Assembly (NCBI RefSeq): GCF_006538345.1
Contig: NZ_BJKL01000004.1
Location: 186,001 to 250,000, forward strand
Reading direction: 5' to 3'
Source of the DNA: Alteromonas sp. KUL49
GTDB lineage: Bacteria; Pseudomonadota; Gammaproteobacteria; Enterobacterales; Alteromonadaceae
Length of the DNA stretch: 64,000 nucleotides
The position numbers and the translations under genes are program-made. The notes below the pieces were generated by a model. It worked only from the letters and a program-made list of their open reading frames with translations, made no database searches and was not told where the DNA came from. Of this stretch, positions 54,813 to 64,000 are shown one piece after another (the first letter of the stretch is position 1; each line of letters begins with the position of its first letter).

Positions 54813-55190
54813 TTAATCCTCTTCGTCCACATAAGCTTTGTCATACAGTGCGCAAAACGAGCCACTAACGTCTTTAATAATGACAAAGGCAGCTTTACCG
54901 TGATATCGAATTTCGCTGTGCTGCATGCCGCCACACTGACTAACTTCGATCAATGCGTAATCTAGGTCTGACACTACAAAGTAAGGTATCCAGCCAGATG
55001 GCAAGTCTTTATTTGGTCCTTTTCGATGGCAAATTCCCCCTACGGGTTCACCCTCACTGTTAAGCATCACGAAATCAGAGTAGTCGCCCATGTTAACAGC
55101 GTCGCACGTCCAACCCATGACCCGTTGATAAAAATTTGCGAGTTCTGTCGCATTATCTGTGGTGATATCGATCCACGTATTTTCAGACAT
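54813..55190 (-). CDS. VOC (glyoxalase/bleomycin-resistance) family protein
   Basis: The 125-residue protein has two beta-alpha-beta units: WIDITTDNATELANFYQRVMGW at the start and WIPYFVVSDLDYALIEV, then AFVIIKDVSGSFCALYD. It fits a single-domain VOC enzyme that dimerises to make the metal site. The substrate is unknown. Confidence 0.85.
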   Translation of the reverse strand: MSENTWIDITTDNATELANFYQRVMGWTCDAVNMGDYSDFVMLNSEGEPVGGICHRKGPNKDLPSGWIPYFVVSDLDYALIEVSQCGGMQHSEIRYHGKAAFVIIKDVSGSFCALYDKAYVDEED

Positions 55191-55538
55191 AGTAATTCCC
55201 TGCAGTTATTCGCGTATTTCGACCAGTAAGATCGCTACAATTTTAATCAAGCAACAGTAAAACATTAGTGCATGTCAAGCGAACAAATAAGAAAAAATTA
55301 AAAACTATTTCTATTTAAGATATAGACAGGGGCTGTGGAAAATGCTTGGTATTTTTATAATCTTATCCACTGAACATTGTTTGTACAATTTATATAACCT
55401 TTAAAAATCATGCAGTTAGCAATTACATCCAAACTACTCAACAAACTTATCCACAGATTAAGTGGATAACACTTGGTAGTTAGTCACAGTTAGTGTTTAA
55501 TGGGCACGTTGCTTATCAAACATTTTCAAAAGGTATAC
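55191..55538. other. AT-rich intergenic region
   Basis: 348 nt without a gene between the divergent VOC and ACT genes. It contains the DnaA-box cluster listed below and a very AT-rich centre (TTTATATAACCTTTAAAAAT). Confidence 0.5.
55334..55469. promoter_or_regulatory. Cluster of DnaA-box-like sequences
   Basis: Four matches to TTATNCACA or one-off variants: TTTTCCACA (minus, 55334-55342), TTATCCACT (55363-55371), TTATCCACA (exact, 55447-55455), TTATCCACT (minus, 55461-55469). The last two face each other. No dnaA, gidA or other oriC marker gene is near, so this is more likely a DnaA titration or control site than oriC. Confidence 0.5.
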
Positions 55539-55925
55539 ATGGCCAAGCAGACCCTGGCAGTTTTAAGCGAAGAGTTCACGATCCACAGCCTTGATGCTGA
55601 CAGTGGGATCCCTAGTTCAGTACTCACGAGCCCACTCTTTTTTCTGGGTAAAACCCAAGAGGAACTCTCTATTGTTGTCCCTGCTTCTGTGGCGGTCGAT
55701 TCACTCGACAAGGATGAGCATTGGCGTGCGATGGAGCTTATTGGTCCGCTGCATTTATCCATGGTTGGAATTATGGCGCAGATTGGCGCAGTGCTTGCCG
55801 CAGCAAAAGTTGCTATATTTGTGGTTTCAACCTTTGAAACCGACTTTTTCCTGGTAAAAAGCAACAAGCTAAAAGACGCGGTAAAGGCGCTTGAATCGGC
55901 GGGTTACACCATCAAATCTTACTAG
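55539..55925 (+). CDS. ACT-domain protein
   Basis: The 128-residue protein is made of two ACT-type halves (QTLAVLSEEFTIHSLDADSGIP and LHLSMVGIMAQIGAVLAAAKVAIFVVSTFETDFFLVK), as in the aspartate-kinase-like ACT_7 family. It is a probable amino-acid sensor. Start chosen at 55539, where AAAGG lies 5 nt upstream; an ATG at 55500 is possible. Confidence 0.8.
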   Translation: MAKQTLAVLSEEFTIHSLDADSGIPSSVLTSPLFFLGKTQEELSIVVPASVAVDSLDKDEHWRAMELIGPLHLSMVGIMAQIGAVLAAAKVAIFVVSTFETDFFLVKSNKLKDAVKALESAGYTIKSY

Positions 55926-55930
55926 TCCCT

Positions 55931-56434
55931 ATGAACAGCAGTAAAACGCTTACTGAGCACCCAGAAAATTTTCGCAAAGCCGTTCCTGTAGCAAGCCCTG
56001 CGTCGGGCAAAGTTACGTCACTCGACACATCTTCTTGTGTACTAACCCGTCACGAAGTTTGGGGGCCCGGCTGCGCAATAAACACCATGTCGCCCCAACT
56101 AACGAGCCCTTTCAACGGCACAGTTGTAGATGTTTCCCCACTTGATTATTCAGTTACAATTAAGGCGTCTTTTGGGCTTATATGCAGAGTAAAATACGGC
56201 GACAACACTGCACACCTTCATGGTGAGCGTTTTATGTGTTTGGTGAACCCCAAAGATCAGATAGTTGCCGGGCAACCACTGTTTACCGTAAACGGTGGCT
56301 GGCTCAAGCAGAACGGCGTACAGCCACTGTGTATTGTGACCGTAGCCAACGCCAAACGCATACTGGGTGTTGTTCCATCGGCACAGAAACATGTAAATGC
56401 GAATATCGATCCTATATTTACCGTGTACGTTTAA
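55931..56434 (+). CDS. EIIA-Glc-like protein lacking both active-site histidines
   Basis: The 167-residue protein aligns with PTS glucose EIIA: PVASPASGKVTSLD, GPGCAINTMS, SPFNGTVVDVSP, LHGERFMCLVNPKDQIVAGQPL. At the phosphoacceptor site the family LLIHVG is replaced by CRVKYG (Lys88), and the supporting His of KHAIG is Tyr73. It cannot be phosphorylated in the normal way. It follows the ACT gene by 5 nt, and may act as a regulator. No other PTS gene is in the window. Confidence 0.75.
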   Translation: MNSSKTLTEHPENFRKAVPVASPASGKVTSLDTSSCVLTRHEVWGPGCAINTMSPQLTSPFNGTVVDVSPLDYSVTIKASFGLICRVKYGDNTAHLHGERFMCLVNPKDQIVAGQPLFTVNGGWLKQNGVQPLCIVTVANAKRILGVVPSAQKHVNANIDPIFTVYV

Positions 56435-56523
56435 GTGCTATATAATTTCCCTGTCTATCACCATACTTTTATGTTTTGCATCGAAAAAGTCCTAAGGCTA
56501 GACTGTGAGCCTATTTACGATGT

Positions 56524-58671
<2,148 letters not shown>

Positions 58672-58675
<4 letters not shown>

Positions 58676-58824
58676 GCCTAACTTGGATCCTTATCATTAT
58701 TGCCATCGTTCTTGGCGTAATCATTGGCAATATTTTGCTACTCAAGCACAGCGCAAATTTGAAAATGCCCGCAGATAAAGTGAAGAAAATTGAAAATGAG
58801 GATGACGAAGACAGTAGTTGGTAA
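58672..58824 (+). CDS. DUF2897 small membrane protein
   Basis: A 50-residue ORF (start MSLTWILIIIAIVLGVIIGN, end EDDEDSSW) with one N-terminal helix and a charged tail, matching DUF2897 (YajC-like small proteins of Alteromonadales and Vibrionales). The ATG overlaps the preceding stop (ATGA). Confidence 0.75.
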
Positions 58825-58900
58825 TCTAAACTTATATCTAATTATCGAATAGTACGTTTATGCGCTATGCTTAAAACCTATCTCAAGTTTGTGATAATTA

Positions 58901-60772
58901 ATGAAAAAGCTTAGCCTCACATTTATTCTTTGGTTACTGATTCTCAGTAGCCCTGTTGTTTCCCTCTCTGCCCACAGCAACTCGTTAAACATTGCGATTA
59001 TGACTGTAGACCCTGCTTACATTGAGGTATTCGACAAATTCTTCACAGACTTCGATGCTCAACATCCAGATATATCCGTTACCGTAGATTATTACAGTGA
59101 TGCGAGATACAAACGGGATATTAATCACTGGATGGAAAATGGCAGCTATGATGTGCTCTACTGGCAAGGCGGAGAACGCCTTGTGTCCCTCATCGAAAAA
59201 CAACTACTCGTTCCTATCGACACTTTAATATCAAAAACACATATCGAAAATGCATACCAAGCAAACGTGTTAGAGAGGGTCACACAAGATAACTTTGTCT
59301 ATGCGCTGCCAATGGCACAGTATTCCTGGGGCTTTTACTACAACAAAGCAATTTTCACCCAACTGGCTCTATCCCCTCCAAAAGCATGGTCTGAATTCAT
59401 AAACGTCATGCTTGAGTTAAAGGCAAACGATATTTCTCCTTTTATCCAACCTGTTGACGACAGTTGGCCTGTGGGTGCATGGATAGACTTGTTGACACTT
59501 GCCGCGGGTAGTCAGCCGTTACATTCTAACTGGGTTTCTGACACACCAAGCAATGACCCAAAAGATATAGAGCCATTGCTAAACCGCGCTAATCAGGTGC
59601 TTGGCCAAGATTTCTTTTACGCCCCAGGTCATGCCTGGAAGTGGACGGAAGGGATCCCAAATGTATTGAGAGGTCAGGCTGCAATGGTGCTTTTGGGCCA
59701 GTTTGCTGAGGGCAGAATTCCCGCGAGTTTGAGTGATAGAATTGGCTACTTCCCGCTTCCCTTGTCTCCAAACATTCAAATTTCTGCCCTTGAATTATGG
59801 GTTGTACCGCGGATTACACAGAAGTCTCCTGCCCTTATAAAGCTATTGGAAATGCTGTCTGATCCAGAAAAAAGTGCTCAGCTTGCGGTAAGCTTAGACT
59901 GGTTACCCGTGTCGAACATAAACACAAAAGCGCTTCCACTCTCTCAAAGAGAGTTAACAGCATTAAACGCGCTAACTTCAGCGACAACTCATGTTTCTTA
60001 CTTCGACAGAGACGTGAGCCGTTATTACGCATCTGCCTTTGAATCTGCATTGATAGCCTCTATTCAACAAGATGATAGCTCAGCTTTAGCGTCTTTCTTA
60101 TCGGACCCAAAGCCTCATCAAGAAGAATTACCCCCACCCCAGCAAAACACTATTACGTTAGGCGCGCTGTCTGGCGTTACTGGAACTCATCTTGTGGTGA
60201 AACTATTCAGGCAGCTGTATGAAAACATAGGCTATGAGTTAGATGTAAATTACGTAGAGAACGAACAGGCACTTACTCACGCATATGCCCAAGGGCTCGA
60301 CGGAGAGTTCCTACGCCAATCCGGGTACGATGAACAATATCCCGACCTGATCAGACTTTCAGAGAGTATAGGTAAAGGTACGTTCTATCTGGTATGTAAA
60401 ACCGATGACATATGCAGTAACCACACGGCGAGAAGTAAACAAAAAATTGCAACGAGCATCAATTCCACGGTAGGTGACTGGTGGGAAAATGAGAACCAAA
60501 CCGAATTGCTACACTACTCCTCAAGCTTTGCAATGTGGCGAGATTTATTCGATGGAAAGGTAGATGGGGTGTTTAGCCCTGAGTTCGATATTCTCTCTCA
60601 GTCACATAATCTGCAGAACTATAAAATTGTGCCTGTTATTGAGATTGAGCTTTATCATTATATTCATCAACGCCATAGGGATTTAGTCCCCTTACTCGAC
60701 GCTGAATTGAAACGGATAAAAGTCGAAGGGACTTGGGATGCCATTCTTGAACAATATCGTGCGGAGCAATAA
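58901..60772 (+). CDS. Fused double solute-binding protein
   Basis: The 623-residue exported protein (signal peptide LTFILWLLILSSPVVSLSA) has a family-1 solute-binding domain (28-400; IAIMTVDPAYIEVFDKFF, WGFYYNKAIF, GQAAMVLLGQFAEGRIP) followed by a Pro-rich linker (LPPPQQNT) and a second, family-3-like domain (418-620; LGALSGVTGTHLVVKLFRQLYENIGYEL, QRHRDLVPLLDAELKRIKVEGTW). No transporter permease or ATPase is next to it. It could be a sensor partner or an orphan. Confidence 0.75.
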   Translation: MKKLSLTFILWLLILSSPVVSLSAHSNSLNIAIMTVDPAYIEVFDKFFTDFDAQHPDISVTVDYYSDARYKRDINHWMENGSYDVLYWQGGERLVSLIEKQLLVPIDTLISKTHIENAYQANVLERVTQDNFVYALPMAQYSWGFYYNKAIFTQLALSPPKAWSEFINVMLELKANDISPFIQPVDDSWPVGAWIDLLTLAAGSQPLHSNWVSDTPSNDPKDIEPLLNRANQVLGQDFFYAPGHAWKWTEGIPNVLRGQAAMVLLGQFAEGRIPASLSDRIGYFPLPLSPNIQISALELWVVPRITQKSPALIKLLEMLSDPEKSAQLAVSLDWLPVSNINTKALPLSQRELTALNALTSATTHVSYFDRDVSRYYASAFESALIASIQQDDSSALASFLSDPKPHQEELPPPQQNTITLGALSGVTGTHLVVKLFRQLYENIGYELDVNYVENEQALTHAYAQGLDGEFLRQSGYDEQYPDLIRLSESIGKGTFYLVCKTDDICSNHTARSKQKIATSINSTVGDWWENENQTELLHYSSSFAMWRDLFDGKVDGVFSPEFDILSQSHNLQNYKIVPVIEIELYHYIHQRHRDLVPLLDAELKRIKVEGTWDAILEQYRAEQ

Positions 60773-60778
60773 GCATAC

Positions 60779-60806
60779 AAGTGCCCGGGAAATTGATGGG
60801 CACTTT
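60779..60806. terminator. Hairpin between convergent genes
   Basis: AAGTGCCC (60779-60786) pairs with GGGCACTT (60798-60805). T-poor tail on both sides. Confidence 0.6.
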
Positions 60807-60819
60807 AAGCTTATTAGCG

Positions 60820-61140
60820 TTACTCTACGCGAACTGCTGTGCCGCTAATACTCACCATTAGCATACTACCTTTATCACCGATAACTTGATAATCAAGGTC
60901 AATGCCAACTACCGCATTCGCCCCCATAGCTCTTGCCTCGTGCTCTAGCTCTGTGAAGGCAAGCTTGCGAGCTTGTGTAAGTTCAGCTTCGTAAGACCCA
61001 GAACGTCCACCAACAATATCTCGAATTGATGCAAAAAGGTCTTTAAATACGTTTGCACCCATCACGGCTTCCCCCACAACAATGCCGCAGTATTCAGTGA
61101 TTTTCTTGTCTTGCAAAGACGGTGTAGTTGAAATAATCAT
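60820..61140 (-). CDS. YbjQ/UPF0145 family protein
   Basis: The 106-residue protein contains the family pattern [35 protein letters not shown] and [17 protein letters not shown]. These proteins assemble as pentamers; their function is uncertain. The ATG at 61140 has AGGGA 6 nt upstream and is preferred to the one at 61146. Confidence 0.9.
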   Translation of the reverse strand: MIISTTPSLQDKKITEYCGIVVGEAVMGANVFKDLFASIRDIVGGRSGSYEAELTQARKLAFTELEHEARAMGANAVVGIDLDYQVIGDKGSMLMVSISGTAVRVE

Positions 61141-61195
61141 AACCATTCCCTAGAAGTTAACATCAAAATGATGTGATGAGAGTGTGGTTATCATT

Positions 61196-61235
61196 GCACG
61201 TTAGTCAGTTGAGTTTCAACGGGCGACTAACGTGC
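61196..61235. other. Long hairpin between ybjQ-like and astE
   Basis: GCACGTTAGTC (61196-61206) pairs with GACTAACGTGC (61225-61235), with an inner GTTGA/TCAAC stem. No T run; may be a processing, termination or binding element. Confidence 0.6.
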
Positions 61236-61249
61236 TGTTACACTTTTAC

Positions 61250-62311
61250 TTAATTATCAAAGTTTTCAATGATGGTAGGAATAACCGTTAGCAACGCACG
61301 TTGACCTAACGCCACCTTGGCATTTGGAAAGACGATGGCCTCCCCTTCAAACTCAGCTCGGTACTCACGTCCTGTCTCACTGGCTAATAGCTCACCTTTC
61401 GCAAAGCCAGTAAAGTTGGGTGTATCGTCATCAAAATGAAGGACAAAGTCTTCCTCATGGCGATTTATCACTTGGTTTACCCGAAAAATATCCAAGTCAT
61501 CTAGAGAAACGGTAGGAGAGAAATCGGACAAACTCACCAGTGATACCAAAGCAGATTTTGCTGCCTCGAATCGCGACATGTCGTTTTGTCCAAATGGACG
61601 AACCTTACCAAGTTCAACGGTAAACGCGTGAGCGTTAAAGTTAACCGATGAGAAGTAACTAAAAGTAGTGGTAGGATTTTCTGACAACAGAATTGTTTTT
61701 ACGCCACAAGCCGCCAAGAAACCCAACTGTTCCAAGTTGTAGTTGCGTTCATGTAAGAATGGATAGACCGCAAACTTCTCGTTTTTCGACTCTCTGATTG
61801 CCGTGTGGAGGTCGTAGTGTAGCTTGGTGTCACGGATGTCTGCTGAACCATAAAAGTGCTCAATCGAATTTTCAAGCGCTCTTGCTCTGATTCTCTCAGC
61901 GTTATTACAACCTTCCCCTTCAGAGTGCGCACCATTAAACAAACGGTTCATGTTCTCTTCGACAAATCGCTCGGCAATATCCATCGCAGGCAAATTTCCA
62001 AATAAGAACAATACGCGATGTGCTAAAACTAAGTCGCCTGTCAGTATGCGTTGCACCATATCGTTACAGATCTCAATAGGTGCAGTTTCGTTACCGTGCA
62101 CACCACAGGAAAGAACAATATGCTTATTAGAGGCAACAGGAGGTTCGAATGACACAATACCGGCATCAGTAATATTGACTGAAGTGCCGTTATTCAGCGT
62201 AAACGCAATTTCTTCAGAAAAGTATTCGGGCTGCTCACGAGAGAGTGACAGAAAATGCCCTTTTTGTTGGAGCAGAGAGATAACAGATTGTACTTGTGAC
62301 GCAGTAGACAT
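61250..62311 (-). CDS. astE: Succinylglutamate desuccinylase
   Basis: The 353-residue zinc enzyme releases glutamate and succinate from N-succinylglutamate at the end of the AST arginine pathway. Ligands: CGVHGNETAPIE (H72, E75) and YDLHTAI (H169); FTVELGKVRPFG (E233) is the catalytic base. It is alone here; astABCD are not in the window. It belongs to the same enzyme superfamily as M14. Confidence 0.92.
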   Translation of the reverse strand: MSTASQVQSVISLLQQKGHFLSLSREQPEYFSEEIAFTLNNGTSVNITDAGIVSFEPPVASNKHIVLSCGVHGNETAPIEICNDMVQRILTGDLVLAHRVLFLFGNLPAMDIAERFVEENMNRLFNGAHSEGEGCNNAERIRARALENSIEHFYGSADIRDTKLHYDLHTAIRESKNEKFAVYPFLHERNYNLEQLGFLAACGVKTILLSENPTTTFSYFSSVNFNAHAFTVELGKVRPFGQNDMSRFEAAKSALVSLVSLSDFSPTVSLDDLDIFRVNQVINRHEEDFVLHFDDDTPNFTGFAKGELLASETGREYRAEFEGEAIVFPNAKVALGQRALLTVIPTIIENFDN

Positions 62312-62384
62312 TGACGCTTCCCGAGAAAAACAGGGTCGCTAGTCTAACGGTTTACCCATTAAATGCCAACGCTATAGGGGAATG

Positions 62385-63692
62385 CTAAATTGCTGCGCGT
62401 AAAGGAGAGTCGCCAACAATGACTTCTTTGTGTGCTAATTCCACAAAGTCAGAGAGCGGTACGGCTTTTGAAAACAAATATCCCTGCCCTTGAGAAATAC
62501 CAAGTTCACGGAGTATGTGAAGCTGTTCTAGGGTTTCTACCCCCTCAGCAATGACTTTACATCCTTTGGCTACACCAATCACTTTAGCCGCTTCGATAAT
62601 GGCACGGTTTACCGGGTGTAAGCCCAACTCCATGACAAAGGTCTTATCAATTTTCAATGCATCAAGGGTAAGGTCTCGAATATACGCAAGATTCGAATAG
62701 CCTTTACCAAAGTCGTCTACCGATATCTCAACACCTAAGTGACACAACTGAGAAAGTTGATTTTTGACCATCAGTGAATTGGACAGTGCCACGTCTTCGG
62801 TGAGCTCAAGCTCAATTCTTGAGAGTGGAATATTGTACGTTTTCTCTAGTGTGATTAACGTTGGGATAAGTTGGTTGTCGTACAACTGGGTGGGTGAAAT
62901 ATTAACAGAGATCTTTATGGGAAGACGTTGTGAATCCAGCTCAACTAAGCTTTTAAACGCCTGTTCAAGGGTCCAATAAGCCAGTTCATTCATCATATTG
63001 TAAGATTCTGCGGCCTCAATTAATGGCCCTGGAAATAACACCCCATCAAGAGGATGGTTCCATCGCAGCAAACACTCGGCACCAACGACTTTAAGCGTTC
63101 GTAGATCAACCTTAGGTTGGTAGTACAGTTCCAACTCGTCCTGCGACAACGCTCTTTTTAAGTCGGCTTTTAACGCTAAACTACGTCCAGTATTGGTATC
63201 ATCACGCATACTTAGCTGAAAGTAGTTCTCATACTTGTTTTGCTTTGCCTGTTTTAACGCAGCCTCTGCACGAGAAAACATAGCGGTGATATCGTTTTGC
63301 TTTCCATCGCCCATCACTACACCCACATTAAAATCCGCAATGAAGGCATGATTGTCGCAGTGTAAAGGCGTTTTAAAATGTTCGATCAAGCGCTCGAACA
63401 TAGCCCGCATCTTCTTTTCACTGTGAAGGTTCGGAAACACAACGCCGAATACATCGCCACTGGTACGTCCGATGGTGGCAATATCATCAAAAAGGAAATG
63501 AATTCGATTGGCAATATCTAGCAGTAAGTGGTCGCCAACTTTGATACCTAAGCTTGTAGTGACATCGGAAAAACGAACCACATCAATTAACATTATTGAA
63601 AGAGAAGCGTGCTGAGATGCACAGCGAGAAACACTGTCTATAAAAGCGTATCTGTTCGGAATAGTCGCCAGCGATTGATGCAGTCGGCTCAT
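62385..63692 (-). CDS. GGDEF-EAL protein with degenerate GGDEF
   Basis: The 435-residue cytoplasmic protein has a GGDEF-fold domain (1-160) where the active motif reads SGDVF (78-82). An EAL domain (175-430) follows, with ECL at 205-207 in place of EAL, NISPTQL, ELELTEDVAL, VDDFGKGYSNL, LKIDKTFV and VIAEGVETLEQL. It probably is a c-di-GMP phosphodiesterase or a degenerate receptor; the key Glu of ExL is kept. No sensor domain is visible. Confidence 0.88.
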   Translation of the reverse strand: MSRLHQSLATIPNRYAFIDSVSRCASQHASLSIMLIDVVRFSDVTTSLGIKVGDHLLLDIANRIHFLFDDIATIGRTSGDVFGVVFPNLHSEKKMRAMFERLIEHFKTPLHCDNHAFIADFNVGVVMGDGKQNDITAMFSRAEAALKQAKQNKYENYFQLSMRDDTNTGRSLALKADLKRALSQDELELYYQPKVDLRTLKVVGAECLLRWNHPLDGVLFPGPLIEAAESYNMMNELAYWTLEQAFKSLVELDSQRLPIKISVNISPTQLYDNQLIPTLITLEKTYNIPLSRIELELTEDVALSNSLMVKNQLSQLCHLGVEISVDDFGKGYSNLAYIRDLTLDALKIDKTFVMELGLHPVNRAIIEAAKVIGVAKGCKVIAEGVETLEQLHILRELGISQGQGYLFSKAVPLSDFVELAHKEVIVGDSPLRAAI

Positions 63693-63859
63693 GATTATTT
63701 CCTTCCGCTACTACAGAGCTTGGGTACTAACAATAATAAGAGTTAGCCAATAAGACCAAATTCCTTCGCGCATATCAACAGCAAAACGTATATTTTTTTA
63801 TACCTCGTTATCCTTTGCTCAATTAAACAACAACTGTAATTTAACGCTATTGGTCTTAC

Positions 63860-63886
63860 AAAAAAGCCCCGCAGTTGCGAGGCTTT
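63860..63886 (-). terminator. Terminator after glgP
   Basis: The stem AAAGCC..CGC/GCG..GGCTTT (63863-63886) with an AGTT loop is followed, on the minus strand, by a T6 run. It fits the glgP transcript, whose stop is at 63905. The 63693-63859 region has no gene. Confidence 0.88.
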
Positions 63887-63904
63887 CATCTAAGTTATTG
63901 ACTA

Positions 63905-64000
63905 TTAGTCGATCTTACAAGCAGACAGTTTCCAAATTCTATCTACGTAGTCGCTAATTGAGCGGTCTGAGGTAAATTTACCCATTTTAGCCGTATTGAT
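63905..64000 (-). CDS. glgP: Glycogen/maltodextrin phosphorylase, C-terminal end only
   Basis: The last 31 residues (INTAKMGKFTSDRSISDY, then VDRIWKLSACKID) match the end of GlgP/MalP phosphorylases (NxAxMGxFSSDRxIxEYxxxIW). The enzyme phosphorolyses alpha-1,4-glucan to glucose-1-phosphate. The rest is beyond the window edge. Confidence 0.85.
   Translation of the reverse strand: MNTAKMGKFTSDRSISDYVDRIWKLSACKID

Noticed and set aside
55191..55538. Chromosomal origin oriC
   Set aside because: No dnaA, dnaN, mnmG or parAB near; only four boxes; kept as a DnaA-box cluster only.

Overview
The window is a chromosomal segment of a marine gammaproteobacterium of the Alteromonadaceae type (Alteromonas, Paraglaciecola or Glaciecola-like). 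The grounds are two large TonB-dependent receptors, DUF3718 and DUF2897 proteins, a tyrosine-degradation pair (hmgA, hppD), astE, a UPF0145 protein, a tRNA-Val(GAC) and moderate-GC gammaproteobacterial codon use. No prophage, transposase, integrase, CRISPR array or rRNA was found.

Region 1 (1-13717) is a purine catabolism locus. It holds the end of an NCS2 purine permease, allantoinase puuE with a RutR-like TetR regulator (minus strand), a TonB-dependent receptor, and the operon xdhA-xdhB-xdhC-uraD-uraH-guaD-puuD. Together these cover guanine to xanthine to urate to 5-hydroxyisourate to OHCU to allantoin to allantoate. Matching RutR-type operators (TGACCA-TA-TGGTC core) lie in front of both the receptor (2634-2649) and xdhA (5688-5703), so one regulon is likely. 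guaD and puuD each carry an apparent one-base insertion in a T5 run.

Region 2 (14039-18879) has a TPR protein with an apparent frameshift at its start, a secreted PHB-depolymerase-like esterase, and two near-identical DUF3718 genes. The DUF3718 copies flank a YtrA-type GntR regulator and a multi-spanning membrane protein.

Region 3 (18909-25249) is the most unusual cassette: a CPG2-like M20 glutamate carboxypeptidase, divergent from a RimK-like ATP-grasp ligase, a second ATP-grasp protein that probably continues into a helix-hairpin-helix domain, and a large M14 carboxypeptidase without signal peptide. By hand alignment the M14 enzyme has Arg at the specificity position and an acidic C-terminal tail. 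It could be a system that adds and removes acidic residues on a peptide or protein.

Region 4 (25323-38895) has a PadR regulator with a membrane protein, a tonB-ECF sigma-anti-sigma operon, and a surface protein with a sorting-like tail. It also has a tightly coupled four-gene envelope operon of unknown role (two lipoproteins, a membrane protein, an SH3b-M15 peptidase split by a G9 run), a divergent unknown gene, and two secreted glycoside hydrolases (GH26-like and GH2/GH5-like barrel).

Region 5 (39289-50230) has a sortilin/BNR-repeat exoprotein, a small TonB receptor with a convergent PepSY protein, and a DUF1592-DUF1552-ankyrin operon, then tRNA-Val with its promoter. Region 6 (50352-64000) is mostly conserved: a patatin, MarR/hmgA, hppD, an ACT protein, an EIIA-like protein lacking both active-site histidines, yffB-dapE-M15 peptidase-DUF2897, a fused double solute-binding protein, a YbjQ-like protein, astE, a degenerate GGDEF-EAL protein and the end of glgP.

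Five genes between 11.5 and 29.5 kb are broken by single-base changes in homopolymer runs. Sequencing error is the first explanation to exclude. A 97-bp imperfect inverted repeat occurs twice (5512-5608 and 38971-39067) in opposite orientation with compensatory stem changes.
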